From the NCBI GenBank assembly GCA_024970065.1, contig CP103908.1, positions 310,001-374,000 on the forward strand: a stretch of 64,000 nucleotides of DNA. The letters run 5' to 3'. This DNA comes from Pediococcus acidilactici. Its GTDB lineage: Bacteria; Bacillota; Bacilli; Lactobacillales; Lactobacillaceae. Numbering within the stretch: position 1 is the stretch's first letter; the number at the start of each line of letters is the position of its first letter. Positions 1 to 7,517 of the stretch are shown here, in pieces. The notes beneath the pieces were generated by a model. The model was not told the DNA's origin. It saw only the letters and a program-made list of their open reading frames with translations, and searched no databases. A program made the translations under genes and the position numbers.

Positions 1-245
1 CTTGGTTCATGGGCGGATTCATTCTCGCTAGTGTTGTCGGAACTTTCTTACCACTAGGCGCAGGCGTTTTGGCAGGCTTAGTTAAGCTGGCTTACATTTT
101 CTTGGGGATGGCAATGGCGGCCTTAGGGATGTCGGTAAACTTCCGGGTAATCTTAAAACGCGGTAAGGGACCGTTTGCGGCAGCAACAATCGGTTCGGTA
201 TTGTTATTAATTTTCGTAATTATGGCAAGCAAGTGGTTCTTCTAG
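1..245 (+). CDS. YeiH/UPF0324-type membrane transporter, C-terminal part
   Basis: This is the 3' end of a gene that begins before the window; the readable frame starts at base 3 and ends with TAG at 243-245. About 80 residues remain. They form two hydrophobic stretches joined by a short basic loop, with the sequence AMAALGMSVNFRVILKRGKG, which resembles the C-terminal end of the YeiH/UPF0324 family of putative sulfate-exporter-like inner-membrane proteins (the family typically has AMAALGL followed by a basic loop and a last helix). Substrate is not certain in the family. The ATG at 9 is internal, not a start. A hairpin terminator lies about 170 bases downstream, with repeat copies in between. 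Confidence 0.7.
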   Translation, partial: WFMGGFILASVVGTFLPLGAGVLAGLVKLAYIFLGMAMAALGMSVNFRVILKRGKGPFAAATIGSVLLLIFVIMASKWFF

Positions 246-273
246 AATTTAAAGACATCGGTTATTAAAAAAT

Positions 274-385
274 GAGAGTCGGACAAAAGCCGGGAAGTTT
301 GTGAGCATTAACTGGAAATCGACTTATGCTTGGATTGGGTATAATAGTCATTTTTTGTTAAGCGAGAAAAATTGGCTTTTGGCGT
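274..385 (+). repeat. R2 dispersed hairpin repeat, copy a
   Basis: This stretch shares a long common sequence with the reverse strand of 3106-3222 and 32033-32146: GGACAAAAG, then AGTTTGTGAGCATTAAC, a central hairpin, GTTAAGCGAGA and CTTTTGGCG. The central stem in this copy is weaker than in the other two. It lies 28 bases after the stop of the YeiH-type gene and reads in the same direction. Confidence 0.75.
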
Positions 386-411
386 ACATTGGGTTTTATT
401 AAAACCCACGC

Positions 412-457
412 AAAAAATGTTTTTCGAGAATTTTCCATTCTTGAAAAACATTTTTTT
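412..457 (+). terminator. Rho-independent terminator after the YeiH-type gene
   Basis: Near-perfect inverted repeat: TGTTTTTC on one arm and GAAAAACA on the other, with an A-run before and seven Ts after, so it can act in either direction. It sits between the convergent YeiH-type and AEC-family genes. Confidence 0.7.
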
Positions 458-483
458 AGTTTCTCCTCAGTTCCAATCTTTGT

Positions 484-813
484 TAGGGATGTTTTTCTGC
501 AGCTGAGTCAAAACGTGCTTTTGGCCCCAACTTTTTCCGGTTAATCAAATAAGGGACTCAATCGCCAAACCCACGATTAAGCCCCTTATTCCATTAATCC
601 TGGGTGTTTTTCTGCAGCTGAGCCGAAACGTGTTCCAGCCCCCATGGTTCTGCGGTTAACCAAATTTTGGAGTAGTTCTCTGCAGTTAAGTCAAAACGTG
701 CTTTTGACCCCAACTTTTTCCGGTTAATCAAATAAGGGACTCAATCGCCAAACCCACGATTAAGTCCCTTATTCCATTAATCCTCAAAAGCTGACCGGGG
801 CCAAGAGCACTCT
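484..813 (-). repeat. R1 hairpin element, tandem array of three units
   Basis: Read on the minus strand from the stop codon of the AEC-family gene. Unit 1 (813-671) is complete: start TAGAGTGC on the stop codon, outer arms TTGGCCCC/GGGGTCAA and AGCTTTT/AAAAGTT, inner arms AATAAGGGACT and AGTCCCTTATT, then GATTAACCGG and the tail GCACGTTTTGAC. Unit 2 (670-602) keeps only the 3' half. Unit 3 (600-484) lacks the first outer arm. Units 1 and 3 are nearly identical; one inner-stem change (GGGAC to GGGGC) still pairs by G-U. The 566 bases between the flanking genes hold this array, the R2 copy and a terminator; I see no gene there. Confidence 0.85.
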
Positions 814-1753
814 ACACCATTATCCCCATCATCACCGGCACCATTATTAGTGATAATAACGTGGATTCCGTCACCATAATTGATGCAAAATCGGCATCCG
901 CATCGTACAGCTTGGCGACTACTGGCGCATTCGTCATTACCGGCATGCATGATTGTAAAATGAAGACTTGCTTCATGATTAGGGGCATGGAACTTGGCAT
1001 TACTAACAGAGCCATTAAGCTTGGCGCAAAAACAAACCGGCCGAGTAAAACGCCCAAATTGTCTTTTTGGAAACGCATATTGCGCAACCCCGCATCGTAA
1101 ACGGAAACCCCAATAAACAGCATGGATAACGGGATGGTCAGTCCTCCTAAGTATGTGAAGCTAGACGATAAAAAACTAGGTAGGTGAATATTTAGAACGA
1201 TCAGGACGATTCCAATCATAAATCCTAAAAGAGGGGCTGAGAAAATCTTTTGCAAAGTGCTTTTTAGACTGATTTTGGTTTGGCGCTGTTGGTCACGTTG
1301 GATGAAGTAAACCCCTAACGTCCAAAAAATGGTCGTATTAGCCATGTAATAAACCAACACGTAAGGCAAGCTGCGTTCTCCGAAGATTGCTAGGTTAATG
1401 GGCAACCCGACAAAAACGGTGTTGGAGTTAAAAAACATGGAAGTGAACAGGCCTTGATGGCGCGGGTCAACGTGAATTAAGCGCACAATTAACCAAGCAA
1501 GTCCCATTAAAATGAACATCGATAGGACTGGATACCACAGATTGGGTAGCAGTTTAAAAAGTTCTGTTTTAGTAAAATCTTTGGTAATTGAAGTGATCAT
1601 GTAAGGTGGCAGGGCCACTTGGGTAACTAGTTTAGCAAGCAGTTTTTTGGAATCCTCGTTAAACCAGTGCCGAGAAGCTAAATAGTACCCTACGGCAACC
1701 ATGATGATGATTACCAGTACCCCTTGAATACTTTGTAATAAAATCGCACTCAC
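812..1753 (-). CDS. AEC-family (auxin efflux carrier) transporter
   Basis: A 313-residue, very hydrophobic protein with about ten membrane segments in two blocks of five around a short basic loop near residue 155 (QRDQQRQTKISLK). Features seen in the AEC/membrane-transport family include the N-terminal VGYYLASRHWF with a following lysine-rich loop, NSNTVFVGLPI in the fourth helix region and the second-half GLTIPLSMLFIGVSVY. Members move small carboxylates such as malate, or act as permeases of unknown substrate; in lactic acid bacteria they are often near malate metabolism, but no such gene is adjacent here. The ATG start at 1753 follows AGGGGTGAG. The TAG stop at 812-814 is the first base triplet shared with an R1 element. 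Confidence 0.85.
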   Translation of the reverse strand: MSAILLQSIQGVLVIIIMVAVGYYLASRHWFNEDSKKLLAKLVTQVALPPYMITSITKDFTKTELFKLLPNLWYPVLSMFILMGLAWLIVRLIHVDPRHQGLFTSMFFNSNTVFVGLPINLAIFGERSLPYVLVYYMANTTIFWTLGVYFIQRDQQRQTKISLKSTLQKIFSAPLLGFMIGIVLIVLNIHLPSFLSSSFTYLGGLTIPLSMLFIGVSVYDAGLRNMRFQKDNLGVLLGRFVFAPSLMALLVMPSSMPLIMKQVFILQSCMPVMTNAPVVAKLYDADADFASIMVTESTLLSLIMVPVMMGIMV

Positions 1754-1836
1754 CCCTAATTTGTTTTCTAGTCTATTTTAGCGCAATATCCATGGTAAAA
1801 TTGAACTTAATTAGTAATCAAATGGGGGAAATGAGC

Positions 1837-2166
1837 ATGGCAATCATTCAAGTACCACACGACTTGACCGAAGTGCGGGTTAAAAAAGAACAACTAAAGG
1901 AGCAAGGCCAAACGGTCACTGAAGAGCTGTTAATTCAACAAGCAATCCAGGATAATGCCCAACACTTATTAGACGACATTTTGGACGGGCACTACTTTAC
2001 TTGTAAATTAGAAAATGACGAGTTGGTAGTCTATGACGTGATTAACGCGCCCACTGGTAAAGTTGCACCTCGCGGAACCAGCTTTGCTGAGGATTTCGCA
2101 CAAGATGCGGATGGCCTCTGGGACTACTTGGATAAACAGTTAAGTAAGATTGCTGGCGGACGTTAG
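1837..2166 (+). CDS. Small conserved-looking hypothetical protein
   Basis: A 109-residue soluble protein with many acidic residues, no membrane segment and no motif I recognise. The start at 1837 is chosen because GGGGGA lies eight bases upstream; an in-frame ATG at 1792 has no ribosome site. The N-terminal half is predicted helical and charged (KKEQLKEQGQTVTEELLIQ), and the C-terminal half ends with YLDKQLSKI. It lies 21 bases before the HAD phosphatase gene and is probably cotranscribed with it. No function is assigned. Confidence 0.6.
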   Translation: MAIIQVPHDLTEVRVKKEQLKEQGQTVTEELLIQQAIQDNAQHLLDDILDGHYFTCKLENDELVVYDVINAPTGKVAPRGTSFAEDFAQDADGLWDYLDKQLSKIAGGR

Positions 2167-2187
2167 TAACCCAACAAGGAGGATGTT

Positions 2188-3012
2188 ATGACGGAGATTC
2201 GATTAATTGCAAGCGACATCGACGGAACTTTTTTAAATGACCAGCGGGAGTTTGACCGGTCACGTTTTCAGGCTCAACTAGACGAACTTAGTCGCCGACA
2301 AATTAAATTTGTGGTTGCTAGTGGAAATCAATTGGCCCACTGTCAGGAAGTTTTTGAGGGAATAGAAGGCGACCTGACTTTCGTAGCTGAAGACGGTGCC
2401 CTAACCGTTGAGCAAGGAAAAGTTTTGGATGACAATCCCCTTAAACCGGCCTTACTGCACGATGCGTTGGATTATTTAATGAGCACACCGGAGTTCGCCG
2501 AAGCAAAACTGATTTTGTCGACCCGTCAACAAGCGTTCACTAATATGGTGCCTAGTGACGCCGATTGGAAAGACAGCGCGTATTTTTATCAACACCTTAC
2601 GCCGGTGGAAAAACTAGCGGCGGTAAACGAGCCAATTTACAAGATTGACATTCATTGGAGTGGGCTAACGGACGTGCGCCCCCAAGCCGAGCAGTTAAAA
2701 AACGCGCTAGGCGATGACCTTGGTTGCGTGATGAGTGGATTGGGTGGCATGGACGTCACCATGCCGCACGTGACGAAGGCTTATGGGCTGACCCAATTGC
2801 AGAACTTGTGGCAGATTTCCATGGACGAAACCATGGCCTTCGGCGACACACAAAATGACGAAGCAATGTTACAACACGCCCGGCTAGGTTATGCAATGAA
2901 AAACGCGGAACCAGAAGCTAAAAAAGCAACGAAGCTAATCACAAAATTGGACAATAACCACAGCGGCGTTTTAGACATGATTGAGCGGTTGTTAGCCGGG
3001 GAGATTAAGTAG
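2188..3012 (+). CDS. Cof-type HAD-IIB sugar-phosphatase-like hydrolase
   Basis: A 274-residue member of the HAD superfamily, Cof/IIB branch. Motif I is ASDIDGTFL near residue 8 (nucleophile Asp and the second Asp two residues on), motif II is the VVASGN segment near residue 42, and motif IV is GDTQNDEAML near residue 210, which binds magnesium. The C2-type cap lies between them. These enzymes dephosphorylate small phosphorylated metabolites such as sugar phosphates or nucleotides; the specific substrate cannot be read from the sequence. AAGGAGG precedes the ATG. The gene follows the small unknown gene closely. A second Cof-type protein is at 25773. Confidence 0.85.
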   Translation: MTEIRLIASDIDGTFLNDQREFDRSRFQAQLDELSRRQIKFVVASGNQLAHCQEVFEGIEGDLTFVAEDGALTVEQGKVLDDNPLKPALLHDALDYLMSTPEFAEAKLILSTRQQAFTNMVPSDADWKDSAYFYQHLTPVEKLAAVNEPIYKIDIHWSGLTDVRPQAEQLKNALGDDLGCVMSGLGGMDVTMPHVTKAYGLTQLQNLWQISMDETMAFGDTQNDEAMLQHARLGYAMKNAEPEAKKATKLITKLDNNHSGVLDMIERLLAGEIK

Positions 3013-3105
3013 TTAACTACGCGGATTCTTCAAAATACAAGTAAAATGGAAGCTGAGAAGGAACTGAAATTATTTTGGTATATTGACTTTAATAGAGCCA
3101 CACCT

Positions 3106-3222
3106 GCGCCAAAATTCAGTTTGTTTCGTTTATAATCTCAAAACGACTATTATGCTAAATACAAGCACAATGGTCGTTTTTTAGTTAATGCTCATAAACT
3201 ACCCGACTTTTGTCCCACGCTT
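3106..3222 (-). repeat. R2 dispersed hairpin repeat, copy b
   Basis: Read on the minus strand it begins GCGTGGGACAAAAGTCGGG and carries a stem AAAACGACCATTGTGC pairing with GCATAATAGTCGTTTT. It lies between the HAD gene and the pyr promoter. Unlike copies a and c it does not follow a gene in its own direction. The hairpin could stop transcription from the HAD gene before the pyr promoter. The remaining bases of this 427-base gap hold the pyr promoter and attenuator. Confidence 0.75.
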
Positions 3223-3243
3223 TATTGTTTACCATATCGTGGC

Positions 3244-3271
3244 TTGACATTTAAATTCAGGGGTGTATCAT
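3244..3271 (+). promoter_or_regulatory. Promoter of the pyr genes
   Basis: A consensus -35 box TTGACA (3244-3249) is followed after 16 bases by TATCAT (3266-3271). The expected start, near 3280, puts the whole PyrR attenuator in the leader of pyrE. Confidence 0.75.
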
Positions 3272-3294
3272 TGATAAAAATTAATCGAGTCGCT

Positions 3295-3394
3295 TTAAGT
3301 TGATCCCGAGAGGTCAACAAGCTAACGGAGTCGCCATCGGTAGGTGGAATGGACGCGGTTAGCGCCGGCCATTTTACTTACTGGTGGTTTTTTT
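3295..3394 (+). promoter_or_regulatory. PyrR-binding attenuator 1, leader of pyrE
   Basis: The hairpin GTTGATC-CCGAGA-GGTCAAC (3299-3318) carries the loop sequence CCGAGAGG, matching the known PyrR-binding consensus (UCCNGNGAGGY). A terminator follows: the 19-base arms 3334-3352 and 3369-3387 pair along their full length allowing G-U, then seven Ts. The flank GCTAAC (3321-3326) is complementary to GTTAGC (3358-3363) in the terminator loop, giving a possible antiterminator. By analogy with Bacillus pyr leaders, PyrR with UMP would hold the first hairpin and allow termination. Confidence 0.88.
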
Positions 3395-3439
3395 GTACCC
3401 AAAATAGCGATTTCGAAATCCAAATAAAGGGGTTCAAAC

Positions 3440-4093
3440 ATGACGGAAACACAAACTCAAGCAGCAATTATTCAGCAGTTACTGGAATTGCAGGCGATTC
3501 AGGTAAAGCCTGACGCACCGTTTACGTACGCCAGTGGAATCAAGTCGCCAATCTATACCGACTTGCGAATGACGATTAGTAAACCCACGTTACGTAAACA
3601 AATTGCCACGGGGCTCAGCGAACTAGTTCGGCAATTTTATCCGACGGCAACGGTGATCGGCGGGGTGGCAACGGCTGGGATTCCGCACGCCGCGTGGGTT
3701 GCTGCAGAACTCGAATTACCATTGATTTACGTCCGCGCTAAGCCCAAGGATCACGGAGCGGGTAAGCAGATTGAGGGGACTTTGCAAGCCACTGACCAAG
3801 TGGTGTTGATTGACGATTTGATTTCAACCGGCGGCAGCGTGCTTAAGGCTGGCAAGGCGGTTCACCAGACCCCCGCTCAACTGCTAGGGGTCGCGAGTAT
3901 CTTTAGTTACCAGCTTCCGGACGCACGCCAAAACTTTGCGGCTGAGGAAACCCAGTTACATAGTTTGATTGATTATCACCAACTAATTGATCATTTAGCT
4001 ACGCAACAACAACTAACCCCTGCCCAGTTAGATTCGGCCCGTACTTGGCATCGGGATCCGTGGCAATGGGGCGCAACTACAACAATTAAATAA
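3440..4093 (+). CDS. pyrE: Orotate phosphoribosyltransferase
   Basis: A 217-residue enzyme that joins orotate with PRPP to make OMP, the fifth step of UMP synthesis. The N-terminal part has the family pattern FTYASGIKSPIYTDLR, and the PRPP-binding motif is VVLIDDLISTGGSV near residue 120. Flexible-loop residues KPKDHGAGKQIEG contain the catalytic lysine region. The ATG at 3440 is preceded by AAAGGGG. It stands first in the pyr cluster, separated from pyrB by a second attenuator; in many lactobacilli pyrE is the last gene of the operon. pyrF, its usual partner, is not in the window. Confidence 0.95.
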   Translation: MTETQTQAAIIQQLLELQAIQVKPDAPFTYASGIKSPIYTDLRMTISKPTLRKQIATGLSELVRQFYPTATVIGGVATAGIPHAAWVAAELELPLIYVRAKPKDHGAGKQIEGTLQATDQVVLIDDLISTGGSVLKAGKAVHQTPAQLLGVASIFSYQLPDARQNFAAEETQLHSLIDYHQLIDHLATQQQLTPAQLDSARTWHRDPWQWGATTTIK

Positions 4094-4102
4094 GATTTAG
4101 TT

Positions 4103-4192
4103 TCAATTAAATCGGTTTCCCGAGAGGAACCAATTGAATCGGCTTTTTTAGGCTACCTTCCAAGCAAATTCAATTGGCAGGTAGCCTTTTTT
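4103..4192 (+). promoter_or_regulatory. PyrR-binding attenuator 2, between pyrE and pyrB
   Basis: Hairpin TCAATT...GGTT / AACC...AATTGA (4103-4137) exposes TCCCGAGAGG, the PyrR-binding loop. A terminator follows with arms AGGCTACC (4150-4157) and GGTAGCCT (4180-4187) and six Ts. The 3' arm of the first hairpin, CCAATTGAAT (4130-4139), is exactly complementary to ATTCAATTGG (4168-4177) within the terminator loop and 3' arm, so antiterminator and PyrR hairpin exclude each other. The pyr genes thus pass two PyrR switches in series. Confidence 0.88.
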
Positions 4193-4215
4193 GATAACTT
4201 AAGGAGGAAAAAATA

Positions 4216-5136
4216 ATGAATATGCATGACTTAACTACGGTAGAAAACTTTAACGAAGCGGACGTATTACACAAAATTAAATTGGCAGAAGAATTCAAGA
4301 AGGGTAAGAAGGTGCAATTAAAGCGCCCGGTTTACGCAATGAACCTCTTCTTCGAAAACAGCACCCGAACCCACACCAGCTTCGAAATGGCTGAACAACG
4401 CTTAGGTATGAAAATGTTGGAATTTGAGGTACAAACTAGTTCGGTTTCCAAAGGTGAAACACTGTTGGATACGGTGAAAACCATTGACGCGATTCGAACG
4501 GACGTGGCGGTAATTCGCCATCCCCAAAACGATTACTACGAACCAATTTTGGACGAAAATTTAGACATCAGCATCGTCAACGCGGGCGACGGTAGCGGAC
4601 AACACCCATCCCAATCGTTACTAGACATGATGACGATTTACGAGGAATTCGGTCGTTTTGCGGGCTTGAAGGTGGCCATTACCGGTGACATCGCCCATTC
4701 GCGGGTCGCGCGTTCTAACGCAATGCTGCTAAATAAGCTGGGCGCACAAGTTTACTTTGCGGGTCCTGAAGAATGGATGGCCGAAGACCTAGCTGACTAC
4801 GGTACTTATCGGCCGATTGACGAACTGGTTGACCAAGTCGACGTCATGATGTTGCTGCGAATTCAAAAAGAACGGATCCAGGATCGCGACAATTTACGAA
4901 TGGAAGTTCAGGATTATTTGACCAACTACGGTTTGACTAAGCAACGGGCAGAACGGATGCAACCACACGCGATTATCATGCACCCCGCTCCGGTTAACCG
5001 CGGAATTGAAATTGAAAGCAAACTGGTGGAATGCCAACGTTCACGGATCTTTAAACAAATGACCAACGGGATGTATATGCGGATGGCAATTTTGACCGAC
5101 GTGCTAAACGCGAAAAACTTGGTGATGGGGGCGTAA
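4216..5136 (+). CDS. pyrB: Aspartate carbamoyltransferase catalytic subunit
   Basis: A 306-residue enzyme that makes carbamoyl-aspartate from carbamoyl phosphate and aspartate. The carbamoyl-phosphate site is ENSTRTHTSFE near residue 50, followed by the SVSKGETLLDT loop; the DGSGQHPSQSLLD segment near residue 135 and the HPAPVNRG segment near 262 are also family hallmarks. No regulatory PyrI gene is next to it, as expected for Gram-positive bacteria. AAGGAGG lies eight bases before the ATG. pyrC follows after four bases, so translation is likely coupled. Confidence 0.96.
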   Translation: MNMHDLTTVENFNEADVLHKIKLAEEFKKGKKVQLKRPVYAMNLFFENSTRTHTSFEMAEQRLGMKMLEFEVQTSSVSKGETLLDTVKTIDAIRTDVAVIRHPQNDYYEPILDENLDISIVNAGDGSGQHPSQSLLDMMTIYEEFGRFAGLKVAITGDIAHSRVARSNAMLLNKLGAQVYFAGPEEWMAEDLADYGTYRPIDELVDQVDVMMLLRIQKERIQDRDNLRMEVQDYLTNYGLTKQRAERMQPHAIIMHPAPVNRGIEIESKLVECQRSRIFKQMTNGMYMRMAILTDVLNAKNLVMGA

Positions 5137-5140
5137 GCAA

Positions 5141-6433
5141 ATGCGAACCTTGATTAAAAACGGCCGGGTGATCTCTAACGGACAACTGCAAAAGGCGGAC
5201 GTCCTGGTGGAGGGTCAACAAATTAGTGCGATTGCTCCCCAACTTGCGGAGTCGACGGTTGCCGAACGGGTTATTGACGCCCAAAACCAACTAGTACTTC
5301 CGGGATTGGTGGACGTGCACGTTCACTTTCGGGATCCCGGGTTAACCGAAAAAGAAGACGTAACTACCGGCAGCCAAGCGGCGCTGCGGGGTGGATACAC
5401 CACGGTATTGACGATGCCCAACGTGGATCCGGTCCCTGATGACCCAGCACGGTTAACTAAAATGATTGCGCATAACCAACGGGTTGGTCGGGTGCACATT
5501 GGACAATACGCGGCGGTAACTAAAAAGCGGACCAGCGATCAGTTGGTAGACTTTGCAGCTCTTAAAGAAGCGGGCGCAGTGGCCTTCAGTAACGATGGTA
5601 ACGGGGTTCAAAGCGCACAAACGATGTATCAGGCTATGCAAGCTTTGCAAAAAATTGACTTGCCGCTAGCGGCCCACGTAGAAGACGAATCCCTTATGCA
5701 GCACGGGGTGATGAATGCTGGGGCGCGTGCCCAAGAACTAGGTTTACCCGGCATCGACGAACTGGCAGAAACGGCGCAGTTAGCCCGGGATTTAGAAATC
5801 GCACGGAAAACGGGTGTACACTACCACGTTTGCCACGTTTCTACGGCACGGAGCGTGGAATTGATTCGGCGAGCCCAACGTGACGGAGTGTGGGTAACTG
5901 CCGAAGTCGCGCCGCACCACCTCTTCTTGGATGAACAGATGATTACTAAGGATAATCCGATGTTAAAGATGAACCCCCCGTTGCGCCGGTTAGCGGACCG
6001 GCAAGCGTTACTTGCGGGATTGCTGGACGGTACGATTGGTATGGTGGCTACCGACCACGCCCCGCACACGGACGCGGATAAGACGGGGGCAATGAAAACG
6101 GCGGCCTTTGGAATTACCGGATTGGAAACCGCCTTTGCCTTGCTTTACACCAAGCTAGTTAAATCGGGAATTTGTTCGGTCGTTCAATTGGTCAACTGGA
6201 TGAGTACCAACCCTGCGCAAGCCTTTCGATTAGGGGACGCAGGTAATTTAACGGTAGGCGCGGTGGCGGATTTAACGATTGTGGACGTGGATCACGAATA
6301 TGAAATTGACGCTGCGGCGATGGCATCGAAGGGGCACAACAGCCCGTTTGTTGGTCAACGAGTTTATGGTCAACCCCAACTCACGATGGTTGCGGGACAA
6401 ATCAAGTTTGAACGAAGGGGCATTTTAAAATGA
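5141..6433 (+). CDS. pyrC: Dihydroorotase
   Basis: A 430-residue class I dihydroorotase of the amidohydrolase superfamily, which closes carbamoyl-aspartate to dihydroorotate. Metal ligands are seen in [16 protein letters not shown] near residue 58, in HVED near residue 181, in [10 protein letters not shown] near residue 233 and in VATDHAPH near residue 306. The active-site arginine follows the first histidines. Its end overlaps carA by four bases (ATGA), typical of a coupled operon. Confidence 0.96.
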   Translation: MRTLIKNGRVISNGQLQKADVLVEGQQISAIAPQLAESTVAERVIDAQNQLVLPGLVDVHVHFRDPGLTEKEDVTTGSQAALRGGYTTVLTMPNVDPVPDDPARLTKMIAHNQRVGRVHIGQYAAVTKKRTSDQLVDFAALKEAGAVAFSNDGNGVQSAQTMYQAMQALQKIDLPLAAHVEDESLMQHGVMNAGARAQELGLPGIDELAETAQLARDLEIARKTGVHYHVCHVSTARSVELIRRAQRDGVWVTAEVAPHHLFLDEQMITKDNPMLKMNPPLRRLADRQALLAGLLDGTIGMVATDHAPHTDADKTGAMKTAAFGITGLETAFALLYTKLVKSGICSVVQLVNWMSTNPAQAFRLGDAGNLTVGAVADLTIVDVDHEYEIDAAAMASKGHNSPFVGQRVYGQPQLTMVAGQIKFERRGILK

Positions 6434-7515
6434 AGCGTTATTTAGTTTTAGAAGACGGCACGGTTTATCTGGGGACGGCAATCGGCACCAATCAGGAACG
6501 CATCGGCGAACTAGTTTTTAATACCGGAATGAGCGGATACCAAGAGTCCTTAACCGACCAATCGTATAACGGAGAAATTTTAATGTTTACGTACCCGCTG
6601 ATTGGCAATTATGGAATTAACCGTGACGATTGGGAATCGATCCGTTCTAGTTGCGCGGGAGTGGTGGTTCACGAAGTTGCACGGCGGGCTAGTCACTGGC
6701 AAATGAAGATGACTTTTGAAGAGTTTTTAATCCAACAAGAACTCCCCGGAATTAGTGGAATTGACACCCGGGCGGTAACCCGGCACATTCGCGAACACGG
6801 GGCGATGAAGGCGGCGCTAGTTAACGAAGTCCGCGACGGTCTGGTGGAACAAATCCGACAATTTAAACCAGACGCACACCCAATTGAACAAAGCGCAACG
6901 CCCAGGCCGTATCCTAATCCAGCAACCGGTCGGAAGGTGGTCGTGGTGGACTTTGGTCTCAAGTATTCCATCTTAAGGGAACTTGCGCAACGGAATTGTA
7001 ACGTAATGGTGCTGCCCTACGATGCGGATGCACAAACGGTCTTAGCAAATAATCCGGACGGGGTGCTTTTAAGCAACGGACCGGGGGACCCCGAAGCAGT
7101 TCCAGATAGCGTGTTGCAAATGATTCGCACGGTGGAAAAACAAGTGCCCGTGTTTGGCATCTGTATGGGACACCAACTCTTTGCCCGGGCGAACGGCGCC
7201 CGGACGATGAAATTAAAGTTTGGTCATCGAGGATTTAACCATCCGGTGCGCAATTTAGCTACTGGGCGAATCGACTTAACTTCGCAAAACCACGGCTACG
7301 CGGTGGACCGCACTTCGGTTGCCGCGACCGATTTGACGATTACCCACGAAGAAATTAACGATGAATCGGTGGAAGGATTACGTCACGAAAAGTACCCGGC
7401 TTTTTCAGTACAGTTTCACCCAGACGCGGCACCCGGGCCACACGATGCGGTAGGTCTTTTCGACCAATTCATGCGGTTGATTGACCAACGGAAAAAATTA
7501 ATGGAGGTGCGCTAA
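6430..7515 (+). CDS. carA: Carbamoyl-phosphate synthase small (glutaminase) subunit
   Basis: A 361-residue subunit that removes ammonia from glutamine and feeds it to CarB. The N-terminal CPSase small-chain domain covers about 1-150 and the class I glutamine amidotransferase domain the rest. The nucleophile is Cys245 in GICMGHQL, and the triad histidine is His330 in [11 protein letters not shown]. The third triad position, two residues after this His and normally Glu, is Asp332 here, a conservative change that I read directly from the codon GAC. The gene overlaps pyrC by four bases and is followed by carB after two bases. Its place in the pyr operon suggests the copy dedicated to pyrimidines (pyrAa). 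Confidence 0.95.
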   Translation: MKRYLVLEDGTVYLGTAIGTNQERIGELVFNTGMSGYQESLTDQSYNGEILMFTYPLIGNYGINRDDWESIRSSCAGVVVHEVARRASHWQMKMTFEEFLIQQELPGISGIDTRAVTRHIREHGAMKAALVNEVRDGLVEQIRQFKPDAHPIEQSATPRPYPNPATGRKVVVVDFGLKYSILRELAQRNCNVMVLPYDADAQTVLANNPDGVLLSNGPGDPEAVPDSVLQMIRTVEKQVPVFGICMGHQLFARANGARTMKLKFGHRGFNHPVRNLATGRIDLTSQNHGYAVDRTSVAATDLTITHEEINDESVEGLRHEKYPAFSVQFHPDAAPGPHDAVGLFDQFMRLIDQRKKLMEVR

Positions 7516-7517
7516 TC

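Noticed and set aside
484..813. R1 hairpins as ordinary rho-independent terminators
   Set aside because: Several R1 units are not followed by a T-run, the nested stem is longer than needed, and separate clear terminators lie just after R1 at 57082 and 61990.
3013..3439. pyrR gene hidden before pyrE
   Set aside because: No open frame with the PyrR phosphoribosyl motif is present; the gap holds an R2 copy, promoter and attenuator only.
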